Below are positions 14,415 through 22,465 of a DNA stretch of 64,000 bases, piece by piece (position 1 is the stretch's first letter; each line of letters begins with the position of its first letter). This DNA is from an uncultured Eubacteriales bacterium. GTDB lineage: Bacteria > Bacillota > Clostridia > Oscillospirales > CAG-272. Made by a program: the position numbers and the translations under genes. The notes beneath the pieces were generated by a model. It saw only the letters and a program-made list of their open reading frames with translations. It was not told where the DNA came from and ran no database searches. The DNA lies in the NCBI GenBank assembly GCA_934433485.1, contig CAKRZR010000012.1:16595-80594 (forward strand). The letters are read 5' to 3'.

Positions 14415-16222
14415 TTTTACAATCCTTAGTCGCCTATTATGAGGCGCTTGCGCAAAAGGGCGTGGTGCAGCGGCCCGGATGGGCGTTCGTGCGCGTGTCG
14501 TATAAGGTGATCCTGCGTGCGGACGGCACCATACGCGATATCGTGTCCGTGAAAAAAACGGAGAAGCGCGGAAAAAAAGAGGTTCTTGTCCCTTGGGAGA
14601 TACAGGCGCCGGAGCAGGTGGTGCGCTCCTCTGGCGTGCGCGCGAATTTCCTCTGCGATACGGCAGCGTATCTGCTCGGGTATCCGGCAGGGGATAAAAA
14701 GGCGGCGCAGAAATGGGAGGCGGCACGGCAGCTTCACCTGCAAATCCTTGCGGGAGTGGATTCGCCATGCGCCGCATTGCTCCGACGTTTTTTTGAGATC
14801 CATGTGCCGGAAAACTGTGCCGGACTGGAATGCACAAAGGAGACGGCTGAGGACCTGGAAAAAGGCGCGGTGCTGACATTCGCGGACGAATCGGATGTAT
14901 ATGCGGTGGGTGATCCGGCGATCGGCAGCGCGTGGGAAAAACAGTACGCGGGAGATCCTGATGCGGTGCAGGGACGCTGCCTTGTGACCGGGGAGATGGA
15001 TGAGATCGCAGTGCTCCACAACAAGATCAAGGGTGTGCCCGGCGCACAGGCGGTCGGCGCGAATCTGGTCGGCTTCAACGCGCCCGCTTATGAGTCCTAC
15101 GGCAAGGATGGCGGACAGGGGCTGAACGCGCCGGTCGGACGGTATGCCATGTATGCGTACACCACGGCGCTCAATCATCTGCTGAACGGCAGCAAAACGC
15201 GAAAACAGCGGGTGCAGATCGGCGATACCACGGTGCTCTGGTGGACCCTCGACGACGACAGGGAAATAGAGGATATGTTCGGCGCCATCACATTTGGGCC
15301 GGAGGACGCGGAGGAGACAAATGACGCGGATACCGGGAACGGCGCGAACGACGCGGGAACGATCGCGGAGGTGATGCGGAAAGTACAGTACGCGGAAGCG
15401 ATCGGGCAGGTGAGCGACCGGTTCGCAAAGCCGCTCTGCATCCTTGGCATTTCCCCCAACGCGGCGCGGCTGTCCGTACGGTTCTTCTACCGCGACACGT
15501 TCGCCGCGTTTGTCCGCAACGTACAGGCGCATTACGACCGGCTTGCCATCGAAAAACCGGATTACGAAATGCCGTATCTGCCGCTGGGGGAGCTGCTGCT
15601 TGAGACGGTATCGAAAAACGTGCGCGACCGGGAAAAGTCGGTTTCCTCGCTGCTTGCCGGGGCGGTATACGCGGCGATCGTGAACGACTGGCGGTACCCG
15701 GAGATGCTATACGAGCAGGTCTTGTGTAGGATCCGCGCGGAGCATGAGGTAAAGGCGCGCAAGGCGGCGATCCTCAAGGCGTATCTACTGAAAAACACGG
15801 AGATAGATAAGGAGGTTTTGGGAATGGCCCTGAACGAAGAATGCAGAAATCAGGCGTATGTGCTGGGCAGACTGTTCGCGGAGTTGGAGAACGCGCAGTA
15901 TCAGGCGAACGGAGTGTCCATGCTGAAGGAGCGGTATCTTTCTTCGGCATCCACCACACCGGGACTGGTGTTCCCGAGTATGCTTCAGATGGCGAGCTAC
16001 CACATCGCGAAAATAAAAAAGGATGACAACAAACCCGGCGCGGGAATCCGGATCGAGGACAGGATCGGCGCGCTCATCGACATGTTGGAGGGCGGCAAAC
16101 CGTTCCCGGTCCGGCTGAACAATACGGAACAGGGACTGTTTTTGGAAGGCTATTATCAGCAGGTGCAGAAGAATTTCCGGACCGCAAAGGAAAACAAGCT
16201 AAATAAGGAGGAGCAGGCATGA
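14411..16222 (+). CDS. cas8c: Cas8c, large subunit of the I-C effector
   Basis: 603 aa. The GTG at 14411 overlaps the cas5 stop and gives the family-typical start MILQSLVAYYEALAQKG. Upstream in-frame codons belong to a cas5 shadow and are not used. The subunit recognises the PAM and helps recruit Cas3. GRCLVTGEMDEIAVLHNKIKG, GANLVGFNAPAYESYG and SILGISPN-like segments typical of Csd1 are present, and the length is normal. It overlaps cas7 by four bases. In I-C systems an internal start in this gene often also yields a small Cas11 subunit; I did not locate it. Confidence 0.93.
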   Translation: MILQSLVAYYEALAQKGVVQRPGWAFVRVSYKVILRADGTIRDIVSVKKTEKRGKKEVLVPWEIQAPEQVVRSSGVRANFLCDTAAYLLGYPAGDKKAAQKWEAARQLHLQILAGVDSPCAALLRRFFEIHVPENCAGLECTKETAEDLEKGAVLTFADESDVYAVGDPAIGSAWEKQYAGDPDAVQGRCLVTGEMDEIAVLHNKIKGVPGAQAVGANLVGFNAPAYESYGKDGGQGLNAPVGRYAMYAYTTALNHLLNGSKTRKQRVQIGDTTVLWWTLDDDREIEDMFGAITFGPEDAEETNDADTGNGANDAGTIAEVMRKVQYAEAIGQVSDRFAKPLCILGISPNAARLSVRFFYRDTFAAFVRNVQAHYDRLAIEKPDYEMPYLPLGELLLETVSKNVRDREKSVSSLLAGAVYAAIVNDWRYPEMLYEQVLCRIRAEHEVKARKAAILKAYLLKNTEIDKEVLGMALNEECRNQAYVLGRLFAELENAQYQANGVSMLKERYLSSASTTPGLVFPSMLQMASYHIAKIKKDDNKPGAGIRIEDRIGALIDMLEGGKPFPVRLNNTEQGLFLEGYYQQVQKNFRTAKENKLNKEEQA

Positions 16223-17100
16223 GCGAGGTAATCAAGAACCGATACGAATTTACGATCCTGTTCGACGTGGAGAACGGCAATCCGAACGGCGATCCGGACG
16301 CCGCCAATATGCCGCGCATGGATCCCGAAACGGGACTGGGGCTGGTGACGGATGTGTGTCTGAAGCGCAAGATCCGCAACTACGTCGAGGACACCATGGA
16401 GGACGCGCCGGGATACAAGATCTACATCAAGGACGGCGTACCGCTGAACCGCTCGGACAATATGGCGTATACCGCGGTGCTCGGCGACGGAAAGAATCCC
16501 GACAAGAAGGATCCCGAGATCGACAACAAGCTCCGGGACTTCATGTGCGACAACTTCTTTGACATCCGGACCTTCGGCGCGGTCATGACGACGTTCGTGA
16601 AGGCCAAGCTGAACTGCGGGCAGGTGCGCGGCCCGGTGCAGATCGGCTTTGCCAGAAGCATCGATCCGATCGTGCGGCAGGAGGTGTCCATTACGCGCGT
16701 GGCGATCACGACCGAGGCGGATTTCCTGAAAAAGGAGACGGAAATGGGGCGCAAGCATATCGTCCCCTACGCCCTCTACCGCGCGGACGGCTTCATCTCC
16801 GCGAATCTGGCGCGCCGGGTCACGGGCTTCAACGAGGACGACCTGGAGCTGCTCTGGAACGCGATTGTCAACATGTTTGAGAACGACCACAGTGCGGCGC
16901 GCGGCAAAATGGCGGTACAGCAGCTCATCATCTTCAAGCACGATTCGGAGCTTGGCAACGCACCGTCCCATAAGACGCTCGGGCTTGTCTCGGTCAAACG
17001 GAAGGACGGCGTGGATGTGGCGCGCGGCTTCGCCGATTACGAGGTGCAGATCGACGAGGCAGACTGCCCGGACGGCGTGACCATTTCCGTGCGGTCGTAA
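16219..17100 (+). CDS. cas7: Cas7 (Csd2), backbone subunit of the I-C effector
   Basis: 293 aa. The start MSEVIKNRYEFTILFDVENGNPNGDPD is typical of Csd2. The protein coats the crRNA in repeated copies, and its thumb kinks every sixth guide base, the basis for the mismatch pattern noted in the crRNA-like RNA. The family motifs DVCLKRKIRNYV, VFGAVM-like DIRTFGAVM and GPVQIGFARSIDPI are intact. It begins in an ATGA overlap with cas8c and is followed three bases later by cas4. Confidence 0.95.
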   Translation: MSEVIKNRYEFTILFDVENGNPNGDPDAANMPRMDPETGLGLVTDVCLKRKIRNYVEDTMEDAPGYKIYIKDGVPLNRSDNMAYTAVLGDGKNPDKKDPEIDNKLRDFMCDNFFDIRTFGAVMTTFVKAKLNCGQVRGPVQIGFARSIDPIVRQEVSITRVAITTEADFLKKETEMGRKHIVPYALYRADGFISANLARRVTGFNEDDLELLWNAIVNMFENDHSAARGKMAVQQLIIFKHDSELGNAPSHKTLGLVSVKRKDGVDVARGFADYEVQIDEADCPDGVTISVRS

Positions 17101-17103
17101 GCG

Positions 17104-17799
17104 ATGGCGGATCACGCTGCAATGGATGACCGCCCCGATCTGCTCATCTCTGGGCTGCAGCATTTTTCCTTCTGCCGCCGTCAGTGGGCGCTGATCCACA
17201 TCGAGGGTGAGTGGGCGGAAAACTACTTCACCGTGGACGGCGCGATCCTCCACGAAAGGGCGGACGATCCTTACACAACGGAAAAACGGGGCGACACGAT
17301 CGTCAGCCGTGCCATGGAGGTGCGTTCGGCGGTATATGGCATTGTCGGCAAGTGCGACGTGGTGGAGTTCCGGCGCTCCGAAGACGGGGTGGCAATCCGG
17401 GACAAGCATGGCGGCAGACGAGAGGGACTGTGGCTGCCCGTGCCAGTGGAGTATAAGCGCGGGAGCTCCAAGGAGGACGACGCGGACCGGCTGCAGCTGT
17501 GCGCCCAGGCGATCTGTCTCGAGGAGATGCTCACCTGCCCCGTGATTCCGGTCGCCTATCTCTACTACGCACAGACCAGACGGCGGGAACTGGTCGCGCT
17601 GGACGCGACACTGCGGGAGAAAACGACGGATTGTCTGCGGGAAATGCGGATGCTGTACGACAGAGCCTATACGCCGCGGGTCAGAACGAGCGCAAAATGC
17701 CGCTCCTGTTCGCTGCGGGAGATCTGTCTGCCCAAGCTGCAAAAGTTCCCGTCGACAAGCACGTATACGGACTCCATTTGGGAAGCGAGGGACCTATGA
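17104..17799 (+). CDS. cas4: Cas4 (RecB-like, Fe-S) retained without cas1/cas2
   Basis: 231 aa. C24 and the C-terminal trio C199-C202-C208 (CRSCSLREIC) provide the four iron-sulphur cysteines. VDGAILHERAD, GKCDVVEF and PVEYKRG are the RecB-type nuclease motifs. Cas4 normally trims prespacers and selects PAM in partnership with Cas1-Cas2. Here that partner is gone, so the gene may be a relic, may serve another role, or may act with Cas1-Cas2 from another locus. The stop still overlaps the old cas1 start (ATGA). No inactivating lesion is visible. Confidence 0.93.
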   Translation: MADHAAMDDRPDLLISGLQHFSFCRRQWALIHIEGEWAENYFTVDGAILHERADDPYTTEKRGDTIVSRAMEVRSAVYGIVGKCDVVEFRRSEDGVAIRDKHGGRREGLWLPVPVEYKRGSSKEDDADRLQLCAQAICLEEMLTCPVIPVAYLYYAQTRRRELVALDATLREKTTDCLREMRMLYDRAYTPRVRTSAKCRSCSLREICLPKLQKFPSTSTYTDSIWEARDL

Positions 17800-17908
17800 G
17801 AAAGCTGCTCAATACGTTATACATCTGCTCGGCAACGCATATGAAAATAAAGTAAAACACATCGGCGTGAAGCCCAGCTACGACTGGAACGAAGCCATGA
17901 TCCTCTGA
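17796..17908 (+). pseudogene. cas1-cas2 deletion scar
   Basis: The first nine codons of an I-C cas1 (MRKLLNTLY) start at 17796 in the usual ATGA overlap with cas4. They then run out of frame into bases 17825-17908. In the third frame these encode LLGNAYENKVKHIGVKPSY followed by DWNEAMIL and a stop, the normal C-terminus of I-C Cas2. About 1.2 kb (most of cas1 and nearly all of cas2) has been lost in one event. The residual 19-codon frame ending at 17855 is not a real gene. Confidence 0.9.
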
Positions 17909-18083
17909 CCCCTCCGCGAACCGGAAGCGGTCATGAAAAACCAGCACCGTTCGCGCAGGAAAACACAACGAATCCAGAGGAAAAGCCCCCGATGTAAAAG
18001 AAAGGAAGGTGCGCCGCCCAAAGAAATGGGCAAATGCTATAAATAGACAATACTGTAATGGGATAGGTTCATGCAGTATTGCA
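17909..18083 (+). promoter_or_regulatory. CRISPR leader
   Basis: 175 bp between the cas2 remnant and the first repeat. It holds a possible extended -10 (TGCTATAAA, 18035-18043) and an inverted repeat AATACTG (18049-18055) / CAGTATT (18074-18080) ending four bases before repeat 1. It is the expected array promoter and former integration site. Confidence 0.7.
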
Positions 18084-18722
18084 GTCATCCCCCACACGGG
18101 GGATGTGGATTGAAATTCCTTATAAAGTAAACTCATCCTTAAAGATCGGGGTCATCCCCCACACGGGGGATGTGGATTGAAATGCGAGTATGTTGGCAAT
18201 AGTAAACTGCGTCCGAGCAGTCATCCCCCACGCGGGGGATGTGGATTGAAATCAGCCCCCGCTTTCCCCCGCGCGCCGGGGTGGGACGTCATCCCCCACG
18301 CGGGGGATGTGGATTGAAATGGCGAACCTGGGCTTGCCGTGGTGACGAGCATCGAGTCATCCCCCACGCGGGGGATGTGGATTGAAATTATAGTATCAAG
18401 ACAAAGAAGAAACGCGCTGCGGGTCATCCCCCACGCGGGGGATGTGGATTGAAATGGAACATGTGTACGCAAGAGGGGGGCAGACGAGTCATCCCCCACG
18501 CGGGGGATGTGGATTGAAATTCCCGGTCCTGTTGGTGCGAGTGCGCAATTTGCCGGTCATCCCCCACGCGGGGGATGTGGATTGAAATAGAGTTACATCC
18601 CCCTTCGGGCAGCGCGTGCTGTGTCATCCCCCACGCGGGGGATGTGGATTGAAATCGATTCAACCCGCGCTCGCTCTACAACTACAGAAGTCATCCCCCA
18701 CGCGGGGGATGTGGATTGAAAT
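18084..18722 (+). CRISPR. Type I-C CRISPR array, 10 repeats and 9 spacers
   Basis: Repeats of 33 bp start at 18084, 18151, 18220, 18288, 18356, 18423, 18488, 18556, 18623 and 18690. Each has the stem CATCCCCC/GGGGGATG, loop ACGC, and tail TGGATTGAAAT. Spacers are 32-36 bp. The first two repeats have loop ACAC; the other eight have ACGC. The array is oriented with its leader next to the cas genes. No spacer matched the adjacent prophage by eye. No degenerate terminal repeat is present. Confidence 0.98.
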
Positions 18723-18820
18723 CGGGATAAGACGACGAACGTGACGCACTATGAAGTCGTGGTCCTGATGCAGTAAGCGCAGGAAAAAAACGACCGGGTT
18801 ATCCGAAAAGGGTAGCATGA

Positions 18821-18958
18821 TCGCAGCTTTTCACCATTGAGAAAGACGATTTCGAATTCATGTTTGGCGACTGTGGGATGCTCTATTTCTATATCCGTAA
18901 AGAGGACCTCGCGGCACGGCGATTCGACAAGGTGCATTTCGTCTTTCAGTGCGGCTGA
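18821..18958 (+). pseudogene. C-terminal remnant of a YwqG-family (DUF1963) gene
   Basis: A 45-codon frame opening directly after a stop encodes DDFEFMFGDCGMLYFYIRKE followed by DLAARRFDKVHFVFQCG and a stop. This is the characteristic end of YwqG-like proteins, which bind near nucleic-acid or stress functions of unclear role. The N-terminal four fifths are missing and no start or ribosome site is visible. It begins about 100 bp after the last CRISPR repeat, so a deletion or insertion boundary lies between. Confidence 0.75.
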
Positions 18959-19426
18959 TGGAACAAGTGGATCGCTCCGTTACAGACGGAATTTCTCATA
19001 TGTTTGGCATACAGGAAATGTATGTAAGATCCGCACCAATATTCTGCCTGTTTCCGCGTAGTTTTACCAAGCAAGTCGATGGAAACAAGTATAATATGCA
19101 GTTCTATAAGATACAAGCCAAGTGAAATCGGCGGTACTTCAGGCAAATCTGCCGTTGCTCTCCGCAAAGGTACTGTGCATTAACCGTACGTTGCCTGTTC
19201 TGCGCAAGTCCGCTTGTTTCCCTGCATATGATCCATGTGTTGACATTACCTCAAGGCAGCACAAAGCTGTAATTCCTCCACCGTTCGCACGAGGATTGCA
19301 GGGATCCTGTTTTCTGTATATGCACACTTTTCATAAAACGCTATCCTATTCGAGCCCCAACCTAACATTTTCCAAAACGCACGGACTATATATGTGAAAG
19401 CATTGATCAATCGCTTGGAGAAACCA
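18959..19426. other. Gene-poor, probably decayed stretch
   Basis: About 470 bp with only short unconvincing frames on both strands (for example a 54-codon frame from 18958 with no family resemblance). The base composition is lower in G+C than the flanks. I see no RNA gene, repeat or clear promoter. Confidence 0.5.
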
Positions 19427-21052
19427 ATGAAAAAAAGAGACTTGCTGCAAATTTTTGATGACGAACTGCTGGACAAGCTGTTTGGCTTTTGCTATGCGAG
19501 AACCAATGACAGCTACGAGGCAGAGGCGCTTTGCTCCGATATTGTGTACGCGCTCGTGAAGGCTGCCCATGGGGACGGAGAGATAGACAATATGTACGCG
19601 TTCCTTTGGCGTGTGGCGCGGAATGTGTACGCGGACTACGCAAACCATCGCAGAAAATACGCGGAGATGGTTTATGCGGGAGATCCGGAAGAAATCCTAT
19701 CGGGTATCGCAGAGGAAGAATACGCAGAGGACACCACAGAGCTGCTGACCTCTGTTTATCGCAGAATGGCGTTTCTGACCAAAGCATATCGGGATGTCAT
19801 GATCCGGTTCTACATAGACGGCCTTTCCACCGCGCAGATCGCGAACGAGCAGGGAACAAGCGAGGTCGCCGTTCGGCAGAGACTGTTTTCGGCAAGACAA
19901 AAGATCAAAAGTGAGGTAGAAAAAATGGCGGATACGAATACCAAGCCCGTTGCACTGGATAAGATCGATTTTGTGTTTTGCGGAACCGGAGATCCGCACT
20001 GGGGAGACCCGCGGCATGTATGCACAAGAACGCTCTCCAAACATATTGTATGGCTCTGCCACAAAAAGCCGATGCGCGTGTCCGAGATCGCGGAAGAACT
20101 GAATGTTCCCACCGTGTATGTGGAAGAAGAGGCGGAAATACTCTGCAGAGGCGAAAACGGAGCGTACGGACTGCTTCGCCGGTTGGATAACGGAAAGTAT
20201 GCAATCAATTTCATTTTGCTGGACAAGGACGTATTTGAAAAAGCAAGTGCGCTCTATGTAGAAAAGCTCCCGAAAATCTGCGACATCATATCGAAGTATG
20301 TGGGGGAGCATAAAGCAGAGTATCTGGCTTTCCCGTATCTCAACAAGAGAGTAGACATGAATTTGATCCTGTGGCAGCAGATATACGAAATTGCGGATGC
20401 TTTCTGCTTTTGCGTTATGTGGGCCCTGGAGAAAAATCACTTTTCTGCTCTTTCCGAGCCGGATCGCCCTTTCAGTGTCTATGGATATGTGGATAATGGC
20501 GCGTCTTTCTATAGCAGCTGGGATGGCGTTGTGGCACAAAACGTATGCGGCTTCTCCAATGTGCAGGTTGAGAATATCACTGCCAATCGTATCCATCGGC
20601 ACTTTGACTGCGGACTCAATGTATCGAAAGAACCAAAGATCCAGCTTGCGCTTCGTGCCATTGACGGGCTTTCCATCGCGGCGTTGTCGGAGAGCGAAAA
20701 GGAACACGCCGCCAAAGCGATAGAATGCGGCTATCTGTACCGCGAGGGAGATATGCTCTATACAAAGATCCTTGTGAGCGCTCTTTCTGACAAAGACAGA
20801 CTCTTTGCTATCAGCAGAGCTTTACACAACGGGTACTTTGATGCGGACGCGGAGAGCGTTGCGGAACAAATCGCGGCGCTGATTCGGAAAGCCGTTCCGG
20901 AATATCTTCTCGGGGAGTGGAGATTTGCGAATGACCTTGCAGCTCTGCCTGTTCGCAACGCGGTGATCGACTGTCTGATTGAAAAAGGCGTGCTGACACC
21001 TCCCAAGGATGGGATCGGAGCGGAGGGCTGCTGGATGAGCGTGGAAAGATGA
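19427..21052 (+). CDS. ECF-type sigma factor with long C-terminal extension
   Basis: 541 aa. The ATG at 19427 follows GGAG by six bases and is preferred to a GTG eleven codons earlier. Residues about 10-80 carry sigma region 2 (LFGFCYARTNDSYEAEALC, LWRVARNVYADY). Residues about 110-165 carry region 4 (LSTAQIANEQGTSEVAVRQR). The remaining 370 residues are an extension with a winged-helix-like segment (MRVSEIAEELNVPTVYVEEE) and a large sensory-looking domain. Such extensions can replace an anti-sigma factor by holding the sigma domains inactive. The signal is unknown. No anti-sigma gene is adjacent. Confidence 0.8.
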   Translation: MKKRDLLQIFDDELLDKLFGFCYARTNDSYEAEALCSDIVYALVKAAHGDGEIDNMYAFLWRVARNVYADYANHRRKYAEMVYAGDPEEILSGIAEEEYAEDTTELLTSVYRRMAFLTKAYRDVMIRFYIDGLSTAQIANEQGTSEVAVRQRLFSARQKIKSEVEKMADTNTKPVALDKIDFVFCGTGDPHWGDPRHVCTRTLSKHIVWLCHKKPMRVSEIAEELNVPTVYVEEEAEILCRGENGAYGLLRRLDNGKYAINFILLDKDVFEKASALYVEKLPKICDIISKYVGEHKAEYLAFPYLNKRVDMNLILWQQIYEIADAFCFCVMWALEKNHFSALSEPDRPFSVYGYVDNGASFYSSWDGVVAQNVCGFSNVQVENITANRIHRHFDCGLNVSKEPKIQLALRAIDGLSIAALSESEKEHAAKAIECGYLYREGDMLYTKILVSALSDKDRLFAISRALHNGYFDADAESVAEQIAALIRKAVPEYLLGEWRFANDLAALPVRNAVIDCLIEKGVLTPPKDGIGAEGCWMSVER

Positions 21053-21170
21053 AAACACTGTCAGGAGAACCTACCGTGTACGCAGGGCCGGGTTTGTTGT
21101 GACAGTGTACCGGATGCGTGGATTGCGACAGTGGCATATACGCGCTTGCCAATATGAGAAATGCGAAGAA

Positions 21171-21205
21171 AAACCGGAATATCCGCTATTGGAATTCCGG
21201 TTTTT
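21171..21205. terminator. Terminator downstream of the ECF sigma gene
   Basis: ACCGGAAT and ATTCCGGT form a hairpin around a 12-base loop followed by a T-run, with an A-run on the other side. The gap 21053-21549 otherwise shows only weak minus-strand frames of 95-105 codons without a recognisable family. Confidence 0.75.
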
Positions 21206-21549
21206 CTTTGTTTGCTGTACATTAGGGGTGTATTGTAATACTTGTTAGAGTTGCGCGTATTTTCCCACAGATAAAATAATGCACTTTGCGAAACGATCCT
21301 GATTTTCAGAGGATCTACACATGCCGTATTTTTTAACATTTTGTAAATTGTTGGTTTTTTGCCATATAACTCTTGCATTTTCCACCACAGTGTTGTAAAA
21401 TAAGACAGACCATGCGGCGATTTTCACCGTGCTTTTGGTTATTATGGAGCGTTTCTCGGCTTTATTTACTTTTGCCGTACAATTGCGGGAGCAGAGAATT
21501 TTGAAACCGAATTTTGCGTATCCACGGAACAAAGGGTAAGGGATTAGCC

Positions 21550-21933
21550 ATGAACGTAGACTATCTTCTCAAATTGAAGACAGAAAAAAGCCTGACAAAC
21601 GAGCAGATTGCCGATCTCAGCGGGGTTCCGATGGGCACGATCGTTCGGATCCTGAGCGGCAGGACGGACAATCCATATTTCAGCACCATCATCGATATTG
21701 TGCGCGCCATGGACGGTTCCGTGGATGTCATGGAGAATCTACAGCCAAGCGAAAACGCCATCCGCTACGATTCGGGGGACAGAGAACTGGTCAACCTGTA
21801 TCGGGAAACGATCCGGAACAAGGAACGGTGGCTCCGTTTCCTGGTCGGAATCATCCTGGGCATATTTGTACTGCTCGTCGGAATGGTTCTATACGATGCG
21901 CTGTCGCCAATGCGAGGATGGATCCGGTATTGA
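21550..21933 (+). CDS. XRE-type HTH protein with C-terminal membrane segment, copy 1
   Basis: 127 aa. Residues 1-60 form an HTH (LTNEQIADLSGVPMGTIVRI). Residues about 98-117 form one membrane span (LVGIILGIFVLLVGMVLY) followed by a short tail (SPMRGWIRY). It would be a membrane-tethered DNA-binding regulator. A close paralogue follows 58 bp downstream, so the pair arose by tandem duplication. The ribosome site is weak (AAGGG). The target genes are unknown; the divergence in the linker suggests distinct signals or heterodimers. Confidence 0.75.
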   Translation: MNVDYLLKLKTEKSLTNEQIADLSGVPMGTIVRILSGRTDNPYFSTIIDIVRAMDGSVDVMENLQPSENAIRYDSGDRELVNLYRETIRNKERWLRFLVGIILGIFVLLVGMVLYDALSPMRGWIRY

Positions 21934-21991
21934 TACGCACCCAAAAGCAAACATTAGCTTCGACAAACAACAGCCCAGATAAATTGCAGCC

Positions 21992-22384
21992 ATGAACATA
22001 GAGTATCTTCTCAAATTAAAGACAGACAGGAATCTAACAAACGAACAGATCGCCGAGCTGAGCGGAATCCCGACAAGTACGCTTACCCGGATCCTGAACG
22101 GCCGGACGGACAATCCCTGCTTCAACGCCGTCGTTGATATTGTGCGCGCCCTGGATGGCTCTGTGGATGCAATGGAGCACCTGTGCCGCGAGGATGGTGA
22201 ATGCAATGGTACGCCGCAGGACGAAATCGACAGCCGGGTCATCGACCTGTACCGCGAAACGATCGAAACAAAGGACCGCTGGATCCGTTTTTTGGTCTGG
22301 GTACTGCTTGCCATCGGTCTCTTCATCCTCGGTATGGTCATATACGACGCAACACAGTCTACGGAAGGCTGGATCCAGTATTGA
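21992..22384 (+). CDS. XRE-type HTH protein with C-terminal membrane segment, copy 2
   Basis: 130 aa, about 60 percent identical to copy 1 by eye. The HTH (LTNEQIAELSGIPTSTLTRI) and the membrane span (FLVWVLLAIGLFILGMVIY) are both retained. The linker is longer and contains Cys residues (HLCREDGECNG) absent from copy 1, which could sense redox state or metal. It is convergent with the ABC transporter gene that ends at 22466. Small HTH-membrane proteins of this kind often sense envelope stress, but that is inference. Confidence 0.75.
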   Translation: MNIEYLLKLKTDRNLTNEQIAELSGIPTSTLTRILNGRTDNPCFNAVVDIVRALDGSVDAMEHLCREDGECNGTPQDEIDSRVIDLYRETIETKDRWIRFLVWVLLAIGLFILGMVIYDATQSTEGWIQY

Positions 22385-22465
22385 CAGAGGCAAGGGCTCT
22401 CTGATATGTTTATGTATCGGTAAGACGCGGGAGAACCTGCACGGTGTCAAGCCGCAAAATGGCGT

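Noticed and set aside
17796..17855. A 19-codon gene after cas4
   Set aside because: It is the out-of-frame junction of the cas1 start and cas2 end.
18221..18663. Minus-strand frames with repeated QSTSPAWGMT/HIPRVGDD text
   Set aside because: They are translations of the CRISPR repeats, not a repeat protein.
18084..18722. Spacers matching the adjacent prophage
   Set aside because: No match found by eye on either strand; a computed search including mismatches would be decisive.
18723..18775. A tenth spacer after the last repeat
   Set aside because: No repeat, even degenerate, follows within a spacer length.
21061..21532. Minus-strand frames of 95 and 105 codons
   Set aside because: No ribosome site, no family resemblance, and the two overlap in different frames.
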